The translations under genes and the position numbers were made by a program. Under the pieces are notes generated by a model that made no database searches, had not been told where the DNA came from, and worked only from the letters and a program-made list of their open reading frames with translations. Positions 1 through 8,476 of a DNA stretch of 64,000 nucleotides are shown here, in pieces (the first letter of the stretch is position 1; each line of letters starts with the position of its first letter). Origin of the DNA: Candidatus Heimdallarchaeota archaeon (GTDB lineage Archaea > Asgardarchaeota > Heimdallarchaeia > Heimdallarchaeales > Kariarchaeaceae); the NCBI GenBank assembly GCA_026702845.1, contig JADCLS010000009.1, positions 166,625 to 230,624 of the forward strand. Direction: 5' to 3'.

Positions 1-1429
1 CTTGACTAAGGTTTTTAGCCTCCTCAGCCAGTACCGTATCCAATCCCTGCGGTAGAGTAGAGAGAAATTCAGTGGCCTGAACAGCATCAAGAGCACGATT
101 GATTTCTTGTTCTGTAGAATCTGGTTTGGCAAATAATAGGTTATCCCGTATTGTACCTGAGAAGAGAAATACATCTTGCGCAACATAGGCTACATGCTTT
201 CGTAATGAGAGTAGTTGATACTCTGTGATCTCACGGTCATCAAAAAGAAGATTACCTGAGTACCCACCATAGAATCTCATGAGTAGAGAGACAATCGTAG
301 ATTTGCCAGCACCAGTATGACCAACCAGTGCGACTGTAGTTCCTGGATCAATATGCAGGTCAATTCCTCTCAGCACTGGTTCATCCTCTATGTACGCAAA
401 ACCAAAATCCCTGAATTCGATTTTTCCTGTTAATGCATCAGCTGGTAATCCATCTTGATTGAAATCCTCTTGAGACTCATCATCAGCCATGATTTCAAGA
501 AGGCGTTCGAGGGCAGCAAAAGAATTCTGGAATTGATTATAGGCTCTAGCAATATGAGATATTGGTTCATATAAGTAACCTTGAAGAAGCACAAACATAT
601 AAAGCAATGAAACGGATAAACTACTCATGGATGAGGCTACAAGGAGCAAGAAAATAACACCCAGGTTCTTCAAAAAATCCTGAACGGGAGCTACAGCAAA
701 CACAACTAGAGCTCTCGTTTTCGATGCCTCATAGGTTTGTTCATTTAATTCTACAAATTTACGTAAATTCTCAGTCTCTCTTCCAAAACTTTTGGATACT
801 GAAATGGAAGCCATGGTTTCACCAAAATTTGCATTGACAATCGCGATTTTTGACCTCCAGCGCAGAGAGATACGTCTCTGAATTCTTCTAAGACTAATCA
901 CTGCACCTAATAACAGAGGAACGATAATAAATGAAGCCATCGTCATCATAAAATCATAGGTAAACATGGTGATGAGTACACCTAGAAATACAAAAAATTG
1001 GGCAAATGAATGACTTAATCGTTCTGCAGAAGAAGCCAACTCATTACTATCATTTACTACCCTCGATACGAGTTTACCTGAAATGGATTCATCAAAAAAC
1101 GTTATGCTGTTATTCATAACTTTCGAGAAGGCATCTGATCTCAGCTGATGAATAAATTTGGCATTAACTAAAGCCACCAACATAGATTGACTCATATTGC
1201 TGAAGAAAATGAGTACCATCATGAGAGCATAGAGACTGGTATAGAAGAGTGCATCTCTAGTTTTGTCCTCAAGCTCTATGAGATCGATAGCTTCTTTCAA
1301 AAACAATGGACCTGCAACTGCAACTACCACATTGAGAATTATGACTATAGAGAGAAAAAATATTTTCAGTTTGTCTTCTCGTAACCAAATCCAAAGCTGG
1401 CCCCAAAGCCTTTTTTCATGCATACTCAT
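1..1429 (-). CDS. ABC exporter subunit (partial, 3' end outside window)
   Basis: This is an ABC-type exporter half-transporter with an N-terminal membrane domain and a C-terminal ATPase. About 476 codons lie in the window; the gene runs off the left edge. The start at 1429 overlaps the upstream ABC gene by 4 bp (ATGA), so the two are translationally coupled and probably form a heterodimer. A Walker A motif VGHTGAGKS is encoded near 300-330. The last visible residues read AEEAKNLSQ, so the window ends inside the signature motif. Its third position appears to be Q instead of G (LSQGQ type), which is common in the subunit contributing the degenerate signature of heterodimeric exporters. The substrate cannot be told from sequence; lipid, peptide or drug export are all possible. 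Confidence 0.9.
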   Translation of the reverse strand, partial: MSMHEKRLWGQLWIWLREDKLKIFFLSIVIILNVVVAVAGPLFLKEAIDLIELEDKTRDALFYTSLYALMMVLIFFSNMSQSMLVALVNAKFIHQLRSDAFSKVMNNSITFFDESISGKLVSRVVNDSNELASSAERLSHSFAQFFVFLGVLITMFTYDFMMTMASFIIVPLLLGAVISLRRIQRRISLRWRSKIAIVNANFGETMASISVSKSFGRETENLRKFVELNEQTYEASKTRALVVFAVAPVQDFLKNLGVIFLLLVASSMSSLSVSLLYMFVLLQGYLYEPISHIARAYNQFQNSFAALERLLEIMADDESQEDFNQDGLPADALTGKIEFRDFGFAYIEDEPVLRGIDLHIDPGTTVALVGHTGAGKSTIVSLLMRFYGGYSGNLLFDDREITEYQLLSLRKHVAYVAQDVFLFSGTIRDNLLFAKPDSTEQEINRALDAVQATEFLSTLPQGLDTVLAEEAKNLSQ

Positions 1430-3174
1430 GAGCCTACCTCCAATTCTGGTAATTCATAGGTGTGTTCAAATAATCGTCGATAATGCGTAGAAGTCTTCAG
1501 AATATCCTGATGCTTTCCAAGAGCTACAATTCTGCCCATGTCAAAGACCAGTACTCGATCCGCTTCAGCAATAAGACTCAAGCGATGGGTAATGATGATA
1601 CTGGTTCTAGTCTTCAAAACTTGTTTGATTGCCTCCTGTATCATGAATTCAGTCTCTGCATCGAGAGCACTGGAAGCATCATCCATTATGAGTACGGAGG
1701 GATTAAGTAACAAGGCACGAGCGATGGCAATTCGTTGTTTTTGTCCCCCTGAAAGAGTGATTCCTCTCTCCCCAATAACAGTATCATATCCATTTGTAAA
1801 GGATTCGATGAATTCATCTGCCCTGGCAAGCTTGGCCACTTTCTTTATCTCTTCCAAGCTTGCGTCTGGCTTACCAAATGCAATATTGGCAGAAATAGTA
1901 TCAGAGAACAGGAAAATATTCTGTTCTATACTTGAAATCCTTGCTCTGAGGTTTTCACGACTATATTCCTTCAAAGAAGTACCATCAATGAGGATATCTC
2001 CTTCGGTTGGATCGTAGAGACGTAATAATAATTTGATAAATGTAGATTTTCCCGATCCTGGGCCTCCTACAATTGCAATTGTCTCACCAGATCGTAGATA
2101 AAGATTTACATGACGCAATGCCCATTCCCGATCGACAAGATACCTAAAGGAAACATCTCTGAACTCTACCGATTCCTTTATCCCTGAAAAACCATTAGAA
2201 CCAAATTTCAATGGTTCAATATCCGTTTCCATCATCTCCATCAGCCTGTTGGCCGCAGCAATCATAGTTACCGTCATGTTCGCAATACGCCTGATACGAC
2301 GACTCATGAACTGCACTGTGGAGATCATCCCTACAAAGACAACTAACTCCGGTAGGGTAAGTTCACCTAGGATAATGAGATAGATTCCCATGATGGTGGT
2401 GAGACCCAGTGCAATGGCAATAAGAAGCTGTGGAGGATAAAATGCGGATAATAACCCGTATTTACGCAGATGATAACTATGCTCCTCAGAAATTTTCGAA
2501 AACATACCTACTCTTTGTTGTTCGGCTACATAGCTTTTAGTCTCATTTATGCCGAGGAAAGTTTCTGAGGCGTTGATACTCAAGTTTCCAAAAGCTTTGC
2601 GTATTTCCATGCTCTCGGGGCCCAGCTTCTTGGCATAGGTATATACAAAATAAGCATAAAGTGGAAAACAAATGATAAGAATCACAGATAGTTTGATATT
2701 AATTATCATAAACACGGTAAGTGAGGTGATGAGTAGGGTGATTACCTGTACGATAATACGTAATGCGGGAGATAGACCGATATTTATGGATCGAGTATCG
2801 CCAGTTGCTCTTGCCATGATATCACCTATTGCAGTACCATCATGATAATATTGAGGTCTTTGTTGTAACGTGGAATAGAGATCTGCAGTCATATCAGTTG
2901 TAACACGATGAGCATGTAATTCATTGACGGTTGCAACGACATAGAATACCAGTGCTTGAACAACAACTATGATGAGGAGATATATAATCCAGGTATAAAT
3001 CTCCTGTAATGGAGCTTCATCTATGAAGAGAGCGATCAACTGGGCAACAAGCAGGTTGGGACTTGTGAATAGAATAATTTCTATAACTGAACCAAAAACT
3101 GTAATGAAAAACATTAGTCTATATCTACTTAGATAGCTAGTGATCCATTTCAACTCTCTCATACTAATGATCAA
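1426..3174 (-). CDS. ABC exporter subunit with degenerate Walker B
   Basis: This 582-residue half-transporter has a membrane domain (about residues 15-310) followed by an ATPase domain. Visible motifs are Walker A GGPGSGKST (370-378), signature LSGGQ (474-478) and Walker B ending in D498. The catalytic glutamate position is Asp (D499, motif MDDASSALD where LDEATSALD is usual). In characterised heterodimeric exporters of the BmrCD and TM287/288 type, this change makes one of the two ATP sites degenerate. It overlaps the next gene by 4 bp, and the partner's signature seems to be LSQG, which would complete the same degenerate site. It is the first gene of a two-gene operon. The exported substrate is unknown. 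Confidence 0.92.
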   Translation of the reverse strand: MIISMRELKWITSYLSRYRLMFFITVFGSVIEIILFTSPNLLVAQLIALFIDEAPLQEIYTWIIYLLIIVVVQALVFYVVATVNELHAHRVTTDMTADLYSTLQQRPQYYHDGTAIGDIMARATGDTRSINIGLSPALRIIVQVITLLITSLTVFMIINIKLSVILIICFPLYAYFVYTYAKKLGPESMEIRKAFGNLSINASETFLGINETKSYVAEQQRVGMFSKISEEHSYHLRKYGLLSAFYPPQLLIAIALGLTTIMGIYLIILGELTLPELVVFVGMISTVQFMSRRIRRIANMTVTMIAAANRLMEMMETDIEPLKFGSNGFSGIKESVEFRDVSFRYLVDREWALRHVNLYLRSGETIAIVGGPGSGKSTFIKLLLRLYDPTEGDILIDGTSLKEYSRENLRARISSIEQNIFLFSDTISANIAFGKPDASLEEIKKVAKLARADEFIESFTNGYDTVIGERGITLSGGQKQRIAIARALLLNPSVLIMDDASSALDAETEFMIQEAIKQVLKTRTSIIITHRLSLIAEADRVLVFDMGRIVALGKHQDILKTSTHYRRLFEHTYELPELEVGS

Positions 3175-3264
3175 CCTTAATGAATATTTTAAAGTCCTAT
3201 ACTATGGATAAGGAATTTTATTGAATAATTTGAATGTGAACTTAGGATATTTCAATACTGGTAA

Positions 3265-3753
3265 TTATTTATGATGATAATCTATCAGAATTGCCCATCG
3301 AGGCCTAGGTTCATGCCAAGTGCTAAATACATAGTTAATCTCCAACTGTTTTGGATTGCCGATTATATATTCACCAAGAACAATCGAACAGGAGATTTCG
3401 ACTTTAGTTTGCGCAGGAATGAACATAGCCCCCGGTGGAGGAGGAGAGGGAGGTGGCCGTAATGGTCCTTCATAGGGTTTTTTCTGGACCTCATCTGATT
3501 CTACCAAATAAGCGTAGAATACACCAGGACTAGGAAAAATTGGCACAATCATCTCTTCATGTAATGGATTATCCACGTTACCTACTAAGGTGATATTTTC
3601 ATTTTCAAAGGTATTAGATACTACTGAAAATATCATCTCCTTTGGGGTTTTAGGTACTTTCTTCATTCCATCATCATGCTCCTCCCACCAACGTTCTAGA
3701 TTCATCTCCCAGATAGAACCGTAGGATATCTCGTTAAATTTTTTTATATTCAT
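3265..3753 (-). CDS. hypothetical protein with proline-rich loop
   Basis: This is a 162-residue protein I do not recognise. It has no signal peptide or membrane segment, so it is probably cytosolic. The N-terminal third is rich in charged and aromatic residues. A proline-rich stretch (PPPSPPPPG, around residues 100-108) separates two parts with beta-strand-like alternation. It lies alone on the minus strand upstream of the ABC exporter pair, with a gap of about 90 bp, so co-transcription is possible but not shown. The start ATG is followed by a lysine-rich beginning. No catalytic motif is visible. Confidence 0.6.
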   Translation of the reverse strand: MNIKKFNEISYGSIWEMNLERWWEEHDDGMKKVPKTPKEMIFSVVSNTFENENITLVGNVDNPLHEEMIVPIFPSPGVFYAYLVESDEVQKKPYEGPLRPPPSPPPPGAMFIPAQTKVEISCSIVLGEYIIGNPKQLEINYVFSTWHEPRPRWAILIDYHHK

Positions 3754-3893
3754 CTTGAAACATTGTAAATGATGAATTAAAAGGTTATTTCGTATTGATA
3801 GACAGGTGTTGTGTACTCCTTGATATTATAATATCTTAAAATATCATGGTGAAATGGGAGATCTAAAATACGTGTAAAACTAATTTTATCATC

Positions 3894-4631
3894 ATGAATA
3901 AGGATGTGGATATTCCCCTTGGCAATCTTGATGAGATTGCAGCCACTTTTCTAGCTGAGATAGCAAGAAGTCCAGATGGAGCATGGAATATCCTCACCCG
4001 AGATCCCTTGATGGTGCTTGTGCTGAGTCGAACCATTCGTTTCTTGAAAGAAAAGGATGAATGCAATGGAGAAGAAAAGGTATTTATTGATAGATTTGAG
4101 CAGGAAGTGAAAAGGCTGTTCGTTCTTGATGATAAAAAGCAAAAACTGGGATCTGCATTATTCGCTGAACTACTACTTGAGAATTGGAGGAGAGAATTTG
4201 ATGGAAATCTTCTACAAACAAACCCTACAATTCGTAAGAATCTAGATGAGCTTCTAGATGAATTTGATGGAGTAGCCTCAAATATTAGAACCAAAATCAT
4301 CAAGGAAAGTGTAATAGATTTTGATACACGTCTTTCCAGTCTCAAAGAGTATGAGGAAGATAGAATTAGGATCAGTTTTGGCCATCTTCAGCAAGGAATT
4401 GAAAGATTCATCACCGAAATTTTCTCGCAAAATGATTCTCAAGATATACAGCCACAACTCCAAGCATTGCTTGAGATTTCCTCCTTTTCAATCATCGGTG
4501 CGAATGTATTCAGAGAGGAACTGAGTTCAATGGTATTAACTCACCTCAGAAACCTATTCAGTAAAGCTGAGGATGAACTGAAATTCAAACTTGCTCCTTG
4601 GTTACAGCTTCTGGAGAGACTACAGCAATAG
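3894..4631 (+). CDS. hypothetical helical protein
   Basis: A 245-residue, mostly alpha-helical soluble protein, not recognised. The composition is rich in Leu, Glu and Lys, with amphipathic heptad-like stretches around residues 60-130 and 140-240. These suggest a helical bundle or a coiled-coil partner protein. There is no signal peptide or membrane segment. It is transcribed divergently from the hypothetical gene that starts at 3753. No metal, nucleotide or catalytic motif was seen. Confidence 0.65.
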   Translation: MNKDVDIPLGNLDEIAATFLAEIARSPDGAWNILTRDPLMVLVLSRTIRFLKEKDECNGEEKVFIDRFEQEVKRLFVLDDKKQKLGSALFAELLLENWRREFDGNLLQTNPTIRKNLDELLDEFDGVASNIRTKIIKESVIDFDTRLSSLKEYEEDRIRISFGHLQQGIERFITEIFSQNDSQDIQPQLQALLEISSFSIIGANVFREELSSMVLTHLRNLFSKAEDELKFKLAPWLQLLERLQQ

Positions 4632-4774
4632 CGAAATGCTAATTTTTATCGAAATAACATCTATCAAAAATAATCAGAATAAACTGATGAAATTCAAAAA
4701 TTATCACCTTTCAATAGAATTTATGCAAAATGTATATATCAATTAACCTTATATACTAGATTTTCAAAAGACAA

Positions 4775-4892
4775 TATGTATACGAAATTATACAGGACAC
4801 TTTAATATGAAAATTACCAACGCAATATTTTTCAGAGTACACGTAACCGGACTTGGTCGTGGTCTAGAAAGACTCTGCGCTGTTGGTAATTG
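4775..4892 (+). ncRNA. candidate structured small RNA
   Basis: The 434-bp gap between genes holds a long hairpin. The outer arms ATTACCAAC (4813-4821) and GTTGGTAAT (4882-4890) pair perfectly. A short GC helix (4822-4823 with 4879-4880) and a second perfect stem CAGAGT/ACTCTG (4833-4838 with 4872-4877) lie inside it. A TATA-like TTATATAC at 4749-4756 would place the RNA 5' end near 4775-4780. There is no open frame and no tRNA T-loop sequence. The segment is also more GC-rich than its surroundings. It could be a free small RNA or the 5' leader of the winged-helix gene at 5066. The exact ends are guesses. Confidence 0.4.
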
Positions 4893-4966
4893 ATTTAATG
4901 AAGAATATGTTTAATTAAATAATAGAAAAGCAAAGCAAACATTCTACTCTTCTTCTTTCAAAATTA

Positions 4967-5024
4967 CCAGATTAGCGATTAATCTGGAATTGTTTGAGAA
5001 TTTTGTGATTGATCCCTAATCTGG
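4967..5024 (+). promoter_or_regulatory. overlapping alternative hairpins or inverted operator
   Basis: CCAGATTA (4967-4974) can pair with TAATCTGG at 4980-4987 (5-nt loop) or with TAATCTGG at 5017-5024. The second pairing extends to an inverted repeat of about 16 nt (AAATTACCAGATTAG against CTAATCTGGTGATTTT). The two pairings exclude each other and lie just before the winged-helix gene at 5066. They could be an RNA switch or a double operator for that protein. Confidence 0.4.
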
Positions 5025-5065
5025 TGATTTTCTTTGAAAATTGCCTGAAGGTGAAAAACAACAAA

Positions 5066-5341
5066 ATGAGTAACGTTACACAGACCCTACCTAAGAAAGC
5101 TAAGATCATCCTCCAGTGGTTAGACTACCATGGGAAGAAAACTCAGAGTGAGTTATTCGACGAGTTGAATTTCACTCATCGGGTATTAAGATATACACTG
5201 AAAATCATGTTAGATCAGGGAGTAATCTACAAGCAGGCCAACTTCATGGATATGAGGAGACCATACTATGTGATTAATACCAGTACAGTTGGATATAACA
5301 TTGAGGCGTTCATTGTCGATCATGGATTAGCAGAGGTATAA
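5066..5341 (+). CDS. small winged helix-turn-helix protein
   Basis: A 91-residue DNA-binding protein made of a single winged-helix domain. The helix-turn-helix core (KTQSELFDELNFTHRVLRYT, about residues 24-43) is followed by a wing segment (VIYKQANFMDMRRPYYVI). This resembles archaeal MarR/ArsR-like single-domain regulators. I chose ATG at 5066: the in-frame extension to TTG at 5009 would run through the inverted repeats in the leader and lacks domain content. The leader carries nested inverted repeats that may be its own operator, so autoregulation is a reasonable inference. The effector and targets are unknown. Confidence 0.75.
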   Translation: MSNVTQTLPKKAKIILQWLDYHGKKTQSELFDELNFTHRVLRYTLKIMLDQGVIYKQANFMDMRRPYYVINTSTVGYNIEAFIVDHGLAEV

Positions 5342-5511
5342 TCATAAATATTGAATAATTCAGCAAAATTATATTTTAAAATCAATCTATTTCTAAACAA
5401 ACCTACCTTATTCATCAAAGTCTTACCATTAGTGCTAAAATGAAAATTCAAGCTACATTGCAGAGTTTGGTCGTGCTCATCTCCATGTAGTTATCGTTAT
5501 ATATAGGGGGT

Positions 5512-6033
5512 CTAAGATTTCAAGTTTTCTGCCTTTTTAGAGAGCACTGTCGCACAATATTCGAGGTATGACTCAGCTTCTGACGAGGAGGCAGCAAGGA
5601 TCTCTGTATCATTTATTATCAATTTATTCTCCTCATACACTATTTGGCTATCAATTGGGAAACTCCTTACCTTTTGGAATACACCATCAAAATATCCAAG
5701 TACTACTAAATTGATATCAGTTAAATAAAATTCAAAAAGGAGGTATCCCCTGGGATCGTGAAGTATATTATAAGATCGAAACCCTAAGAAGATAAATACT
5801 GGGATGAATAAAGCTGGTAGGATAGCCAGATATGGTTGATCATCCCCTAAGAGTGCAATAATACCAAATATCATAATTGATAGGCCAAAAGAAATCAAGA
5901 AAAAAAGTGAAATAAATGATCCTAAACCATGTTTCACACCCATTTGACCAGTTGTAATCTCTAGAATTTTATATGCATCAGGGTTTGATAATTTCCATTC
6001 AGAATGATTTTCAGGTTTAGAATGCCCAAACAT
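5512..6033 (-). CDS. small membrane protein
   Basis: A 173-residue protein with a soluble N-terminus, two adjacent membrane segments (about residues 38-62 and 68-88) and a C-terminal cytosolic beta-rich domain of about 80 residues. This layout resembles small bacterial and archaeal proteins with a PH-like domain after a helical hairpin, but I cannot assign a family. It is transcribed away from the aminotransferase gene at 6236, with about 200 bp between them for two promoters. Confidence 0.6.
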   Translation of the reverse strand: MFGHSKPENHSEWKLSNPDAYKILEITTGQMGVKHGLGSFISLFFLISFGLSIMIFGIIALLGDDQPYLAILPALFIPVFIFLGFRSYNILHDPRGYLLFEFYLTDINLVVLGYFDGVFQKVRSFPIDSQIVYEENKLIINDTEILAASSSEAESYLEYCATVLSKKAENLKS

Positions 6034-6205
6034 AATTTATGATCAATCATCTGCATTTCAAAGTATGGGAATATAAACAGAAGTAAAGTATGAAAATACT
6101 CGGCTAGCTGAATGTTCATCTGATAGATAATTTAATCTGCTCAATTACATATATTCATACATTTATCAAACTAAAAATCAGTAGATTATGCTCCACTAAT
6201 ATAGG

Positions 6206-6215
6206 TTTAAATACA
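6206..6215 (+). promoter_or_regulatory. TATA box of aminotransferase gene
   Basis: GGTTTAAATAC lies about 25 nt before the ATG at 6236. This is the spacing expected if transcription starts at the start codon (leaderless mRNA). Confidence 0.45.
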
Positions 6216-6235
6216 ATGACTCGGCATGAATCTTC

Positions 6236-7630
6236 ATGGATGACCCTGTAGAAGTTCAAGTAATTGATGATATCAATCAAATAAAAGGAGCTGTGCATCA
6301 GTTCTCTGACCGTCAACTCTTCATGGATCTGAGCGAGGAGAACCGGTTACATCATCTTAACCCACACCTCCATGGATTAAATAAATCTGCCACCCTTGAA
6401 ATCAATGAGAAGAGCGGAAAGCTCGAAAAACAGGGGAAAAAGGTGTATAGATTTGGATTGGGCCAGAGTCCATTTCCAATTCCAGAGATTGTGGTTCAAG
6501 CACTACGTGATAATGCTCACCAGAAGGATTATCTACCTGTAAAGGGTCTCTATCAACTAAGAGAAGCAGTTGCTGCCTACCATTCAAAACAGATTAACAG
6601 AGAAATCTCTGCTGAGCAGGTATTGATAGGTCCGGGATCCAAAGAGTTATTGTTTTTAGCTCAACTCACGTTCAATGGAGATCTACTTGTCCCTAACCCC
6701 TGCTGGGTATCTTATATTCCCCAAGCAATAATAATTGGTCGTACGGTTAGAGTGATACACACTTGTTTTAGTGATAAGTGGAGGTTGAAGGCAAATCAAT
6801 TACGAGAAATCTGTGAACAAGATGTTAAAGATGGTAATACTAAATCTAAATTATTGTTACTTAATTATCCAGGCAATCCAGAGGGTAACACCTACTCAGC
6901 CGAAGAACTTCAGGAAATAGCTGAGGTGGCCAAAGAGTATAATATCCTTATTCTTTCAGACGAGATCTATGCTGAGTTGGATTTTGATAATAATCATGTG
7001 AGTATTGCGAAATTCTATCCGGAGGGAACAATAATCAGTTCAGGACTCTCAAAATGGGCTGCTGCTGGAGGTTGGAGGTTAGGTACATTTACTTTTCCAA
7101 CTGAACTCAAGTGGTTGCTGGATGCCATGGCGATTGTTGCTTCTGAAACCTATTCCTGTGTATCAGCACCTATTCAATATGCTGCTATTACCGCATTCAA
7201 AGGAGACAAAACTATTGATGAATATCTGGAAAAAGCCCGTACCCTTCTTGCATTCCTTGGAAATTGGATTGCAAAGAAAGTTCAAACATGGAAACTTGAA
7301 GTTCATGATCCTAAAGGTGCGTTTTATTTATTCATAGACTTTGAATTCTACAGAAATAAATTGAATTCGCTTGGAATCACCAACAGCAAACAGCTGGCGG
7401 ATTCACTTCTCAATGCAGCTGGAGTCGCCATCCTACCAGGCGTAGATTTCTCAAGACCACTTCATGAGTTAACAGCTAGATTAGCCTATGTCAATTTTGA
7501 TGGAAAACAAGCCATGGACGCAATGGAGAATGAGCAGTTGAACGAGCAATTCATTGAGAAATACTGCTCAAACACCGTCGAGGGAATACATAAACTTGGT
7601 GAGTGGTTGGAAAATATCAGAACTAACTAA
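6236..7630 (+). CDS. PLP-dependent aminotransferase class I/II
   Basis: A 464-residue fold-type I aminotransferase, expected to move an amino group between an amino acid and a 2-oxo acid in the cytosol. Visible hallmarks are the substrate-side GxGQ-like motif (GLGQSPFPIP), PGSKELLF, the Asn in LNYPGNPEG, the ring-binding SDEIYAELDF, and the Schiff-base lysine K273 in SSGLSKWAAAGGWRLG followed by the phosphate-binding Arg. It is longer than the usual roughly 400 residues, with an extra N-terminal segment of about 50. The amino acid specificity cannot be told from the sequence. A TATA-like GGTTTAAATAC lies 25 nt before the ATG, which fits a leaderless transcript. An alpha/beta hydrolase gene follows 53 bp later. 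Confidence 0.92.
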   Translation: MDDPVEVQVIDDINQIKGAVHQFSDRQLFMDLSEENRLHHLNPHLHGLNKSATLEINEKSGKLEKQGKKVYRFGLGQSPFPIPEIVVQALRDNAHQKDYLPVKGLYQLREAVAAYHSKQINREISAEQVLIGPGSKELLFLAQLTFNGDLLVPNPCWVSYIPQAIIIGRTVRVIHTCFSDKWRLKANQLREICEQDVKDGNTKSKLLLLNYPGNPEGNTYSAEELQEIAEVAKEYNILILSDEIYAELDFDNNHVSIAKFYPEGTIISSGLSKWAAAGGWRLGTFTFPTELKWLLDAMAIVASETYSCVSAPIQYAAITAFKGDKTIDEYLEKARTLLAFLGNWIAKKVQTWKLEVHDPKGAFYLFIDFEFYRNKLNSLGITNSKQLADSLLNAAGVAILPGVDFSRPLHELTARLAYVNFDGKQAMDAMENEQLNEQFIEKYCSNTVEGIHKLGEWLENIRTN

Positions 7631-7683
7631 GATTCCACAATATTCGATAAAAGTACAAATATTACCCTGAAGGAACCAATATT

Positions 7684-8475
7684 ATGCGGAGTATCTATAT
7701 CGAGGAAACCAAGGCATCTATAAGATATTATATTGTTGAGGGAAGAAGTCCTACTATTGTTTATCTTCCAGGACTTGGCACACCTGGATTGAGTTTACTT
7801 GATACAGCCAATCAAGATGTACTGAGAGAACATTACATGATATTTATTGATTATTTTGGTTGTGGGATGAGTGATAACCCAAAATTCTCACATACAATGG
7901 AAGATCTTGCAGATATAGTTATCCGAGTTCTTGAGAAAGAAGGCATTGAGAGTGCTATCTTGATGGGGCATAGCATGGGTGGAACTATTGCAGCAATAAT
8001 AGCCATTAAACGACCAGATCTTGCCAGTAAGCTCATCATGGCTGAGGCCAATCTCCATCCAGGTGGAGGCCCTGGTTCAAAAAAAATTGCATCTATGGAT
8101 GCAGAAACCTATATCAGGATGTTCAATGAGAATATTGAGAAATCAAGACAATACCCTGAAGATACCTATCATATCTTTCATCTCAATACATGGGGAAAAA
8201 CTGACCCTTTGGTGATCCACAAACAATCCAAAGGCTTAGTCCAAATGTCTGATCTTCTGTCTCAGCTCAGGGATCTTGATATTCCCAAATTTTTTATTTA
8301 TGGGGACAAAAATGTACCCATATCCAAAGAGGATGCCATGCCAGATACTCCACACCCTGAGGATTTAAACGAAATAGGAATAATAACACTAATTATTGAA
8401 CATTCTGGACATTTAATGATGATTGATAATGTAAAAGGCTTTGCAAAAGCCATATCAGATTGTGTTAATGTGTAA
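7684..8475 (+). CDS. alpha/beta hydrolase
   Basis: A 263-residue alpha/beta-hydrolase of the lipase/esterase/peptidase type. The nucleophile elbow GHSMGG places the catalytic serine at S97. The acid is probably Asp in IYGDKNVP and the base His in EHSGHLMMID. The oxyanion segment LPGLGTPG lies near residue 30. There is no signal peptide. It lies 53 bp after the aminotransferase and may share its transcript. Substrate unknown. The stop is one base from the end of the convergent sugar symporter gene. Confidence 0.88.
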   Translation: MRSIYIEETKASIRYYIVEGRSPTIVYLPGLGTPGLSLLDTANQDVLREHYMIFIDYFGCGMSDNPKFSHTMEDLADIVIRVLEKEGIESAILMGHSMGGTIAAIIAIKRPDLASKLIMAEANLHPGGGPGSKKIASMDAETYIRMFNENIEKSRQYPEDTYHIFHLNTWGKTDPLVIHKQSKGLVQMSDLLSQLRDLDIPKFFIYGDKNVPISKEDAMPDTPHPEDLNEIGIITLIIEHSGHLMMIDNVKGFAKAISDCVNV

Positions 8476-8476
8476 A

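Noticed and set aside
1187..2017. Plus-strand frames inside the ABC exporter genes.
   Set aside because: They are shadows of the minus-strand genes, with no separate support.
5009..5065. N-terminal extension of the winged-helix gene from TTG 5009.
   Set aside because: It runs through the inverted repeats and lacks domain content; ATG 5066 is better.
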